DNA of 47,211 nucleotides from Thermoguttaceae bacterium (GTDB taxonomy: Bacteria > Planctomycetota > Planctomycetia > Pirellulales > Thermoguttaceae): assembly GCA_017937685.1 (NCBI GenBank), contig JAGBDD010000072.1:1-47211 (forward strand), in the 5' to 3' direction. A model generated the notes under the pieces. It made no database searches, had not been told where the DNA came from, and saw nothing but the letters and a program-made list of their open reading frames with translations. The number at the start of each line of letters is the position of its first letter. Positions within the stretch are counted from its first letter, which is position 1. Of the stretch, positions 25,452 to 32,915 are shown piece by piece. A program made the position numbers and the translations under genes.

Positions 25452-25892
25452 CTAACGTCCCGGAACGCTTCCGAGAACGGAGAGCGTTTGCATCAGCGCG
25501 TTGAGGTGCGCGATTCGCGGGCCGTATTTGTCGAAAAATTCGTGCATAAAGTATTCGCTGTCTTGCAAATTTTCGAAATTGTCGTTGATTTCAAAAGTGA
25601 GCGACGACAAGAATTCCGTTTGAATTTTTCCTAAGCAATCGGCGGCGACGCGGCAGGACTTCGCCAAACCGGGGTTGGCGTCTTTCCATTGCGCAAGCTC
25701 GACGGCGCGTTGACGTTGCCCGGCGCTCAAGCAATCGACGACCTCCTGTAAAAGCTCGTTTTGGCGATTTTGAGCGACGAGGAGTTGGCGGACGAGCGCG
25801 GTAAACTCCGATTGGCGGTCGGCGTGCTGGGTGATCGTGCCGGCGTTGACGTCGATCGAGTTGACCAACTCGTACTTCGGTTCGTTGGGCAT
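25452..25892 (-). CDS. Hypothetical helical protein
   Basis: A 146-residue soluble, almost entirely helical protein with no signal peptide. It starts MPNEPKYELVNSIDVNAG, then has a Gln-rich amphipathic helix (FTALVRQLLVAQNRQNELLQ), a middle region with two Cys (SCRVAADCLG), and an acidic helix (INDNFENLQDSEYFMHEFF). AGAGGA precedes ATG 25892, and codon use is host-like, so it is a real gene. A TATAAT stands about 65 nt upstream. I recognise no family; the heptad-like leucines suggest oligomerisation. Confidence 0.75.
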   Translation of the reverse strand: MPNEPKYELVNSIDVNAGTITQHADRQSEFTALVRQLLVAQNRQNELLQEVVDCLSAGQRQRAVELAQWKDANPGLAKSCRVAADCLGKIQTEFLSSLTFEINDNFENLQDSEYFMHEFFDKYGPRIAHLNALMQTLSVLGSVPGR

Positions 25893-25957
25893 TGCGAATT
25901 TCCTCTTGAATGGAACGGTAAGCGTCGGCGGCGAGGGAAGCCCTCGACGTTAACTCT

Positions 25958-25963
25958 ATTATA
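25958..25963 (-). promoter_or_regulatory. Consensus -10 hexamer for the 25452-25892 gene
   Basis: A perfect TATAAT on the minus strand in AT-rich DNA, 66 nt from the ATG. I see no convincing -35 at 16-18 bp. Confidence 0.38.
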
Positions 25964-26185
25964 CCTTGTTTCTTCGCGTTTTTACTTAAAAATTCGCTTT
26001 TTTTAGCGAAAAATAAAGAAATTTGAACGTCGCCGCGAAAAAAAAAGCGTATAAGCGGTGAAATTGGTCGACGTTGACGCGCTTGCGGAATAAGACGAAC
26101 GCGAGGAACGGTTAGAAAACAACGGTTGGGAAGTTTGGGTAAAATAGGACGGTCGAGATTTTTGTTCGAGTTGCAACGGGCCCCC

Positions 26186-26214
26186 TTGCCGAACGGAGTC
26201 GAAGCGTATACAAT
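26186..26214 (+). promoter_or_regulatory. Candidate promoter of the 26356 gene
   Basis: TTGCCG (26186-26191), 17-bp spacer, TACAAT (26209-26214). The leader would be about 135 nt, with a possible 10-codon ATG-led frame at 26327 that overlaps the gene start. Confidence 0.45.
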
Positions 26215-26355
26215 AAAAACGCCGGGCGAGGCGCGGCGCTCGGCGTCGACGCAAACGTAAGGCGGCGAGGCGCGCGAACCGGGAAAATAGAACGGTTTTT
26301 AACGCGATTCTTTACCGTCGGAGACAATGAAGTTAAAACGGGTGGTTTGGGTGAA

Positions 26356-27099
26356 ATGACGCGACCGGAAGAGAAAAAACGACCGACGCATCTTGGCTTT
26401 TTGACGGCGCTGGGCGACCCGGCGCGCGGCGTCATCGGCGGATTTTTGATTTTGAATCTCGTCGGACGCCCGACCGAATTTCACTGCACCGCGCCGGTTC
26501 GACCGAATCGCGCGCAAGAAATTTTATACGGCGCCACTTTAGAGGGGTTTCTTTGCGGCGAACAAATCGCGCAAGCGCTGGTCGGGCGAACGAAGACGGA
26601 ACTTGCGGCGATTTTGACGAATAATCCGAATATTTTGACCGCCGGAAGTTCTTTGAAAGCGCCGCTCGCGATGGTTTTTCGACGGTCGGACGTTTGCGCG
26701 GAGCCGAGCGACGAGGAAAAATACGCGGTTTGGGAAGAAAAAACGGGGCGAAACGCCGACCTTGGCGCGGCGCCGTCGACGAATCGACGAATCGACGACG
26801 AGAATTGGGCGCCCGAGGAACGTTGCAAAGACGAGACTAACTTTCGGCGACGCTCCTTTTTTTACGACGCCTTCGAGCGAACGCCGCCGACGCCCGGCGT
26901 CGATTATTCCGCTTGGCGTCCGGTCGCGAAGGGGCGCAATCGGCTCGCGCTTCCGACCGATTTTGTCGGTCCGGACGGTCGCGCGGTCGGCGTCGACGAA
27001 ATTTCGGCGCGGCTCGATCTTTTTTTCAAGTCGATCGACAGCGTCGAGCCGTTCGAGCGGATTCGCTTGGCGATCGAAGAGGCGCAAAAATCGGGGTAA
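26356..27099 (+). CDS. Hypothetical protein upstream of SNF2 helicase
   Basis: About 247 residues, soluble. The start is ATG 26356; an in-frame TTG at 26347 is possible. The N-terminal half looks folded (HLGFLTALGDPARGVIGGFLILNLVGRPTEFHC, then GATLEGFLCGEQIAQALVGRTKTELAAILTNNPNIL), with a mixed alpha/beta character and Cys residues. The middle is charged and variable (about 115-175). The C-terminus ends in a helix (RLDLFFKSIDSVEPFERIRLAIEEAQ). No motif is recognised. It lies 115 bp upstream of the SNF2 helicase on the same strand, so co-transcription and a nucleic-acid-linked function are possible but unproven. Confidence 0.75.
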   Translation: MTRPEEKKRPTHLGFLTALGDPARGVIGGFLILNLVGRPTEFHCTAPVRPNRAQEILYGATLEGFLCGEQIAQALVGRTKTELAAILTNNPNILTAGSSLKAPLAMVFRRSDVCAEPSDEEKYAVWEEKTGRNADLGAAPSTNRRIDDENWAPEERCKDETNFRRRSFFYDAFERTPPTPGVDYSAWRPVAKGRNRLALPTDFVGPDGRAVGVDEISARLDLFFKSIDSVEPFERIRLAIEEAQKSG

Positions 27100-27213
27100 C
27101 AGGCGAAGCGGGGAAAATAGACGGCGTTTGAAAAACGCGTCAAGTTGAACGGTTGCGGGAAATAGGTCGAGATTGACGCTGGAAAAACGTTAAACGGGGA
27201 AAGGTCGGTAATT

Positions 27214-29154
27214 TTGACGGGCGAAACAAGCGGAACGAACGAACCGGAACGACGAGAAAACGCGCAAGAAACGCCGGACGCCGTTCGATTTTCGATTCCC
27301 GTTCGGAGTTGGAATCGTCGCGTCGCGGCGCCGAAAACGTTGAGCGTTCTCTGTCCGCGCCGTTTGCTCGACGAAAACGGTCGGCGACTTGAAATCGAAA
27401 CGAAGTCGCTTCGGCTTGGCGCGCGTCCCGGCGACGTCCGCGTCTTTGCGATACCGGTCGATTCCCGTAAAAAAGCCGCGAACGTCGAGCGGAACGTCGA
27501 AAGTTTTTACTTCTTTCCGCAGGACGAGCCGGACGCCGACGCGCTTGAAAAGGAGTTAAGCGGCGCGAAAAAGGCGAACGGGGAACGCGGCGCAAAAGAG
27601 GGAAAAGACGGCGACTCGGACGGTCGCGGCAAGTTTGACGGCGACGGAGCGGAGAAGGCGAGCGTTCCGGAATTTTTCGAGTCGCCGGAAAACCCGACCC
27701 GGATTCGCGTTCCGAACGACGTCGTTAAGATGGAGGACAGGCTCGGATACATCTTGCAGCCGCCGCTCGAAACTTGGCTCGGGCGGCGGTTGCTCGAGAT
27801 GCCGTTCGAGCCGTTCGGGTATCAAAAGCAAGGCGTCGCTTTCCTTTACGGTTCGCAATTCGCGGTTCTCGCCGACGAAATGGGGCTCGGGAAGACGATG
27901 CAGGCGATCACGACGATTCGACTTCTCTTCCGCAGCGGCGAGTGTCGGCGCGTCTTGCTCGTTTGCCCGAAACCGTTGGTAACGAACTGGAAGCGCGAGT
28001 TCGAATTTTGGGCGCCGGAAATTCCCGTTCAAATAATCGAAGGGAAGAGCGACCGCCGCAAATGGCTTTGGCGCCTCCCGAACGCTCCGCTTCGCATCGC
28101 GAATTACGAGCTGCTGAACCGCGACCGCGAGTTTTACGCTCCGGAGGGGGAAGACCCGCGCGTCGTCTTCGATTTGGTCGTTTTGGACGAGTCGCAACGG
28201 ATTAAAAATAAGGCGAACGTAACTTCCGAGGCGGCGCGAGCGATTCCGCGGCGACGCAACTGGGCGCTGACCGGGACGCCGGTCGAAAACTCGGCGGAAG
28301 ATTTGGTCGGGATTTTCGAGTTTCTCTCGCCGGGGTACCTGAAATCGGGGTTAAAACCGAGCGAAATTTCAAAAACCGTCGGCGAATATATTTTACGTCG
28401 CACTAAAGACAAGGTGTTGACCGATTTGCCGCCGAAATTGATTCGCGACGCGCACGTCGACCTGACGCCGGAGCAGTACGAATCGTATCGAATGGCGCAG
28501 GAAGAGGGGGAAATCCGGCTGAATGAAATGGGCGATTCCGTTACGTTAAGCCACGCGTTCGAACTTATTATTCGGCTGAAACAAATTTGTAATTTTGATC
28601 CGGCGACCGGCGAGAGCGCGAAGCTCGACCGCCTCGTCGCCGACTTGGAGGAAGTCGCGTCGAGCGGGCGCAAGGCGATCGTTTTCAGTCAATGGGTCGC
28701 GACGCTCGAGCGGTTGCGTCCGAAGCTGGCGCGCTTCGGGCCGGTCGAGTACAGCGGACGCACGCCGACGAAAGAGCGCGACGCGGTGATCGATAAATTT
28801 CGAAACGACCCTAATTGCCACGTGATCTTGATGAGTTACGGCGCCGGTAGCGTCGGACTGAATTTGCAGTTCGCCGAATACGTCTTTCTTTTCGACCGTT
28901 GGTGGAATCCGGCGGTCGAGGATCAGGCGATCAACCGAGCGCACCGTATCGGCGCGGCGGGGCCGGTTACCGTTACAAGATTCGTTTCGGTCGCGACGAT
29001 CGAAGAGAAAATCGACCGCATTTTGCAAGAAAAACGGCTCCTTTCGGAAGCGATTTTGTCGGACGCCAAGGGGCTTAATTACTCGATGGGGTTGAGTCAG
29101 GACGACATTTTTGGCCTCTTTAATTTGAAAGCGCCGCGTTCGTTGAAAAAATAG
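27214..29154 (+). CDS. SNF2-family DEAD/DEAH-box helicase
   Basis: A 646-residue ATP-dependent DNA translocase. The N-terminal 160 residues are variable, with a Gly/Asp/Lys low-complexity stretch (115-150). The ATPase core has motif I DEMGLGKT (221-228), motif Ia VCPKPLVTNW, motif II DESQ (325-328), motif III ALTGTPVENS (351-360), then a C-terminal lobe with IVFSQW, YSGRTPTKERD, LMSYGAGSVGLNLQ and DRWWNPAVEDQAINRAHRIG. DESQ replaces the usual DEAH/DEGH/DESH. The start is TTG 27214 with GGGGAAAGG upstream. No SWIM or DNA-binding accessory domain is visible. A role in transcription-complex recycling or repair is likely. Confidence 0.9.
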   Translation: MTGETSGTNEPERRENAQETPDAVRFSIPVRSWNRRVAAPKTLSVLCPRRLLDENGRRLEIETKSLRLGARPGDVRVFAIPVDSRKKAANVERNVESFYFFPQDEPDADALEKELSGAKKANGERGAKEGKDGDSDGRGKFDGDGAEKASVPEFFESPENPTRIRVPNDVVKMEDRLGYILQPPLETWLGRRLLEMPFEPFGYQKQGVAFLYGSQFAVLADEMGLGKTMQAITTIRLLFRSGECRRVLLVCPKPLVTNWKREFEFWAPEIPVQIIEGKSDRRKWLWRLPNAPLRIANYELLNRDREFYAPEGEDPRVVFDLVVLDESQRIKNKANVTSEAARAIPRRRNWALTGTPVENSAEDLVGIFEFLSPGYLKSGLKPSEISKTVGEYILRRTKDKVLTDLPPKLIRDAHVDLTPEQYESYRMAQEEGEIRLNEMGDSVTLSHAFELIIRLKQICNFDPATGESAKLDRLVADLEEVASSGRKAIVFSQWVATLERLRPKLARFGPVEYSGRTPTKERDAVIDKFRNDPNCHVILMSYGAGSVGLNLQFAEYVFLFDRWWNPAVEDQAINRAHRIGAAGPVTVTRFVSVATIEEKIDRILQEKRLLSEAILSDAKGLNYSMGLSQDDIFGLFNLKAPRSLKK

Positions 29155-29262
29155 CGTCGTAACGATCGTTAAACTTGCCGCGTCTTATCCCGTTTCCGTC
29201 GCGTCGACGGAGAACGCGGAATTGGTTCGCGTTGAAATATTGTTGCGGAAAGGAACAGGGCA

Positions 29263-30414
29263 ATGAAAATTGTCGACGGCTACATTTTTAGAAAATTTTT
29301 TACGATTTTCTTCTTGACTTGCGTTACAGTGAGCGGTTTGTACGTCGTTTTCGACATTTTTACCAAATTTGACGAATTTTGGAAGGCCGACGCGCCCGCC
29401 TTTGGTTTCGTAACGGCGATCGCGGAGTATTATTTTATTCATACCTTTGTCGTCGTCGATATGCTCTTTTCGTTTATCGCGCTTTTAGCGGCTTTGGCGA
29501 CGCTCACGATGATGGCGCGGCAGAACGAAATTATCGCGCTTTTAGCGACCGGCCTTTCGCCCGGGCGAATTATTGCGCCGGTTTTAATCGGCGCTTTTCT
29601 CGTTTCGTTGGCTTTTACAACGGTTCGCGAAGCGTTTTTGCCGCGTCGGCTTGCGGAACTTAATCTTTCGCCGGTCGATTTCGTCAAACGCTCGGACGAA
29701 GTCGACGTTGTGAGCGCGTTCGACGGTTGGACGGGGATTACCGTCGACGGGCAAACGCTTTCGCGTTCGAAGGGAACGATCCGCGAACCGCGAATTTTAC
29801 TCGGACGCGGATTGAGTCGGTACGGAAATCGACTTGTCGCGAAAAGCGCCGTCTACCTGAACGCGGACGGGAACCGGCCCGCCGGTTGGCTTTTGAGCGG
29901 GGCGAAACTCTCCGCGGAAGCGAGCGACGGCCCCGCTTGGGTCGAAGAAGCGTCGGGGCGAACGGTCGTTTACCCGCCTGGGAGCGCCGATTGGGTGAAG
30001 CCGGGAGAAGCGTTTGTCGCGACTTCGGTCGACGCGACGCGACTTGCGGCGGGCGACGGTTGGCGGCTTTACAATTCGACCTCGGCTTTGACCGCCGCGG
30101 CGAACGATCCGACCTTCGCTCGAGACGCGGTCGAGCTGACAATTCGAGCGCATACCCGTTTCTTGCGACCGTTCGCCGACTTGTTGCCCCTTTGTTTGGG
30201 CTTGCCGTTCGTCTTTCTGCGCTCAGAACGAAACGTTTTCGCGGCGGTCGGACGGGGGTGCGGGCTGGCGGGCGCTTACGTCGCTTCGCAGTATGTCGCG
30301 ACGTTTTTTGGCGAAAAATTAGGCTCAGCCGCCCTCGGCGTTTGGGCGCCGTTTTTCGTTTTTGTTCCGTTGGTCGCTTGGATGATGGGCGAATTGACGA
30401 AAAAAGAGGTTTGA
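29263..30414 (+). CDS. LptF/LptG family permease
   Basis: A 383-residue inner-membrane protein of the YjgP/YjgQ family, the transmembrane half of the LPS exporter. The start MKIVDGYIFRKFFTIFFLTC is typical. Three N-terminal helices (about 12-30, 55-80, 105-125) carry MARQNEIIALLATGLSPGRI, the family's cytoplasmic coupling region that contacts the LptB ATPase. A periplasmic beta-rich domain (about 140-300) follows, then three C-terminal helices (LLPLCLGLPFVFL to WAPFFVFVPLVAWMMG). A good AAAGGAA SD precedes ATG. The partner permease and LptB are not in the window. It implies an outer membrane with a transported lipid. Confidence 0.9.
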   Translation: MKIVDGYIFRKFFTIFFLTCVTVSGLYVVFDIFTKFDEFWKADAPAFGFVTAIAEYYFIHTFVVVDMLFSFIALLAALATLTMMARQNEIIALLATGLSPGRIIAPVLIGAFLVSLAFTTVREAFLPRRLAELNLSPVDFVKRSDEVDVVSAFDGWTGITVDGQTLSRSKGTIREPRILLGRGLSRYGNRLVAKSAVYLNADGNRPAGWLLSGAKLSAEASDGPAWVEEASGRTVVYPPGSADWVKPGEAFVATSVDATRLAAGDGWRLYNSTSALTAAANDPTFARDAVELTIRAHTRFLRPFADLLPLCLGLPFVFLRSERNVFAAVGRGCGLAGAYVASQYVATFFGEKLGSAALGVWAPFFVFVPLVAWMMGELTKKEV

Positions 30415-30454
30415 CGAGAATCGGTCGAGGCGAACTTTAAACGAAACGAGAAGA

Positions 30455-30587
30455 GAAACCGGACGTTCGCGAAGGACAAGCGAAAAGAAACCGAACGTTC
30501 GCTAAGAACGACGCAAGATGGGAAACCGAACTTTCGCCAAGAACAAGCGAAAGGAAACCAAACGTTCGGCAAGAACAAAGAGAAAAC
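30455..30587 (+). repeat. Four tandem imperfect 32-35 bp repeats
   Basis: Four units each starting GAAACC (30455, 30487, 30522, 30554), with consensus GAAACCGAACGTTCGCNAAG followed by AACAAGCGAAA. Spacings are 32, 35 and 32 bp. Units differ by a few bases. They lie just after the permease stop and immediately before the terminator. No unique spacers exist, so this is not CRISPR. Confidence 0.8.
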
Positions 30588-30634
30588 AAAAAAACGCGTC
30601 GACGCCAACGTAACGTTGCGCCGACGCGTTTTTT
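30588..30634. terminator. Bidirectional rho-independent terminator
   Basis: Seven A's (30588-30594), a stem ACGCGTCG...CGACGCGT extended by an inner imperfect AACGT/ACGTT stem, then six T's (30629-30634). It serves both the plus-strand permease and the convergent GGGtGRT gene. Confidence 0.85.
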
Positions 30635-30688
30635 ATCGCGTTAAACCGCGTTGCGAGCGGTTAGTCTCGAAAATTCAAGAAGCGAAAA

Positions 30689-31690
30689 TTACTTTTTGAA
30701 CGATTCTTCGACCGCGACGGCGACCGCGACGGTCGCGCCGACCATCGGGTTGTTCCCCATCCCGATGAGCCCCATCATTTCGACGTGCGCCGGAACCGAG
30801 GAGGAACCCGCGAATTGCGCGTCGCTGTGCATGCGGCCCATCGTGTCCGTCATACCGTAGGACGCCGGGCCCGCCGCCATATTATCCGGGTGGAGCGTGC
30901 GGCCGGTGCCGCCGCCGGACGCGACGGAGAAGTATTTCTTGCCGTTGTCGACGGCCCATTTCTTGTAGGTGCCGGCGACCGGGTGTTGGAAGCGGGTCGG
31001 GTTCGTCGAGTTGCCGGTGATCGAGACGTCGACGTCTTCGAGACGCATGATCGCGACGCCTTCCGAAACGTCGTCGGAACCGAAGCAACGGACTTTAGCG
31101 CGTTCGCCGTTCGAGTACGCCTTTTCGCGGACGACGGTCAGTTCGCCGGTCATGTAGTCGTATTTCGTTTGGACGTAGGTGAAACCGTTGATGCGGCTGA
31201 TGATTTGCGCGGCGTCTTTGCCGAGACCGTTGAGGATAACCTTCAGCGGGGTTTGGCGGACTTTGTCGGCGTTGCGGGCGATGCCGATCGCGCCTTCGGC
31301 GGCGGCGAACGATTCGTGACCGGCGAGGAAGCAGAAGCACTTCGTCGAGTCGCGGAGGAGCATCGCGGCGAGGTTGCCGTGGCCGAGACCGACTTGACGT
31401 TGGTCGGCGACGCTGCCCGGAATGCAGAACGCTTGGAGACCGACGCCGATCTTTTCGGCGGCGTCCGCGGCCTTTTCGCAACCTTCTTTCAACGCGATCG
31501 CGGCGCCGAGGGTGTAAGCCCAAACGGCGTTTTCAAAAGCGATCGGTTGGATCGAGCGGACGATTTGCTCGGCGTCGACGCCCTTCGAGAGGTTAAATTC
31601 GCGCGCGGCGTCGAGATCGGCGAAACCGTATTGTTCCAAAACCGGTTTGATTTGGGCGATCCGACGTTCGTAACTTTCAAACGTAGCCAT
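30689..31690 (-). CDS. GGGtGRT protein
   Basis: A 333-residue soluble protein of the family named for its GGGTGRT motif, here at residues 259-265 in SVASGGGTGRTLHPDN. Other conserved-looking parts are FCIPGSVADQRQVGLGHGN (88-106), CFCFLAGHESFAAAEGAIG (118-136) and GLIGMGNNPMVGATVAVAVAVEES at the end. Glycine-rich loops and several Cys suggest a cofactor or metal site. The biochemical function is not established. The SD AAGGTG is 7 nt before ATG. A NifU-like scaffold gene lies 207 bp upstream on the same strand, a pairing that also recurs in anaerobes, which links it to Fe-S cluster metabolism by context. Confidence 0.93.
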   Translation of the reverse strand: MATFESYERRIAQIKPVLEQYGFADLDAAREFNLSKGVDAEQIVRSIQPIAFENAVWAYTLGAAIALKEGCEKAADAAEKIGVGLQAFCIPGSVADQRQVGLGHGNLAAMLLRDSTKCFCFLAGHESFAAAEGAIGIARNADKVRQTPLKVILNGLGKDAAQIISRINGFTYVQTKYDYMTGELTVVREKAYSNGERAKVRCFGSDDVSEGVAIMRLEDVDVSITGNSTNPTRFQHPVAGTYKKWAVDNGKKYFSVASGGGTGRTLHPDNMAAGPASYGMTDTMGRMHSDAQFAGSSSVPAHVEMMGLIGMGNNPMVGATVAVAVAVEESFKK

Positions 31691-31897
31691 GTTATTGCAC
31701 CTTAATATGTTAAGCTCTTTGAATTTTTGATTTTAAACGCCGATTTCCGTCGTCGGAAGCGGTCGAAACGAAACGCGTCGCGTCGAACGCTCGAACTTTC
31801 GGGACGCAAAGGGCGGAACGGAGCGCGAAACGCCGCGTCGCCGCCGGTCGTCGACCGAAACGGACGGAAAAAGGGAGAAAAGCGAACGACGGACGAA

Positions 31898-32590
31898 TTA
31901 TTCGTTGCGCGGGTCGATCGTTTTGACGGCGTCGGCGAAACGACCGTAAGCGCCGATGTTCTTTTCGAACGCTTCTTTCGGATCGACGCCCTTCTTGATC
32001 GCTTCCATCATCTTGCCGAGGTTGACGAATTGGTAACCGATGATTTCGTTGTCGGCGTCGAGCGCGATTTTAAGGACGTAACCTTCGGCCATTTCGAGGT
32101 AGCGCGGGCCCTTCTTGTTGGTCGCGAACATCGTGCCGACTTGCGAACGGAGGCCTTTGCCGAGGTCTTCGAGACCGGCGCCGACCGGGAGACCGTCTTC
32201 GGAGAACGCGCTTTGGGTGCGACCGTAGACGATTTGGAGGAAGAGTTCGCGCATCGCGGTGTTGATCGCGTCGCAGACGAGGTCGGTGTTAAGCGCTTCG
32301 AGGATCGTTTTGCCGATGAGGATTTCGGACGCCATCGCGGCGGAGTGCGTCATACCGGAGCAACCGAGCGTTTCGACGAGGGCTTCTTCGATGATCCCTT
32401 CTTTGACGTTGAGCGACAGTTTGCAGCAACCTTGTTGCGGCGCGCACCAACCGATCCCGTGGGTGAAACCGGAAATGTCGGAAATTTGTTTCGCTTGAAC
32501 CCAACGACCTTCTTCCGGAATCGGAGCCGGACCGTGATTCGCGCCCTTGGCAACGCAGGTCATGTGTTCAACTTCGTGAGAAAATTGCAT
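31898..32590 (-). CDS. NifU/IscU-like iron-sulfur scaffold protein
   Basis: A 230-residue protein with an IscU/NifU-N-type core: ETLGCSGMTHSAAMASEILIGKT (about 74-94) with Cys77 in the place of the scaffold Cys in GCGSA, plus Cys49, Cys55-Cys56 and Cys106 (DLVCDAINTAMREL). It assembles and passes Fe-S clusters in the cytoplasm. It is longer than IscU (about 130 residues), with a distinct C-terminal part (about 125-230) containing IGYQFVNLGKMMEAIKKG. No IscS, IscA or NifS gene lies beside it; the GGGtGRT gene follows. GGGAGAG stands 8 nt before the ATG. Confidence 0.9.
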   Translation of the reverse strand: MQFSHEVEHMTCVAKGANHGPAPIPEEGRWVQAKQISDISGFTHGIGWCAPQQGCCKLSLNVKEGIIEEALVETLGCSGMTHSAAMASEILIGKTILEALNTDLVCDAINTAMRELFLQIVYGRTQSAFSEDGLPVGAGLEDLGKGLRSQVGTMFATNKKGPRYLEMAEGYVLKIALDADNEIIGYQFVNLGKMMEAIKKGVDPKEAFEKNIGAYGRFADAVKTIDPRNE

Positions 32591-32915
32591 CTTAGCGCTC
32601 TCCCTTTCTCGTGGTTTAAAAAAAGAATCCGTCGAGACGAAGCGCGGCTTTCGACGCGAAAAGACGCGATTTCGACGTTTGTCCGCAAGCGTCGCGGCGG
32701 GCGACGGGAAGGGGAAACGTCGGCGGCGTTTTCGCGTCGGCGCCGTCGATCGGTTCGAACGGGGAACGCGGCGACGCGTCGAGCGGTTCGAACGGAAAAA
32801 TCGGCTTGCTCCGACTCTCTCTATTGTCGTATATTTTAACAGATTCGAGCGCGTTGGGAAGGGGGCGGCGCGTTCTTTTCGTCGACTTCTCCCGGAAAAA
32901 GACGCGGTTTGAACA
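32591..32915 (-). other. Upstream region of the NifU-like gene with repeated TTCGAA element
   Basis: 325 bp without a supported gene. Two near-identical 18-bp copies of GTCGAKCGGTTCGAACGG lie at 32745-32762 and 32778-32795, 33 bp apart, each with a palindromic GTTCGAAC core. An AT-rich island (32816-32845) could hold a promoter for the NifU-like gene, but I see no clean -35/-10 pair. Confidence 0.4.

Larger units (their letters stand above)
25893..26355. other. Divergent intergenic region
   Basis: 463 bp between divergent genes. It contains a TATAAT on the minus strand (25963-25958) for the 25892 gene and a promoter on the plus strand at 26186-26214. The AT-rich centre (25975-26045) has A- and T-runs. 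No coding sequence is supported. Confidence 0.6.

Noticed and set aside
30455..30587. Possible CRISPR array
   Set aside because: The units are contiguous imperfect repeats without unique spacers, and no cas gene is present.
31701..31714. CTTAA-TATG-TTAAG palindrome overlapping the SD of the GGGtGRT gene
   Set aside because: The stem has only 5 AT-rich pairs, too weak to call a translational switch from sequence alone.
31727..32839. Plus-strand 370-codon open frame
   Set aside because: Antisense of the NifU-like gene; Arg/Phe-rich translation without domain. Long antisense frames are common here because of the codon bias.
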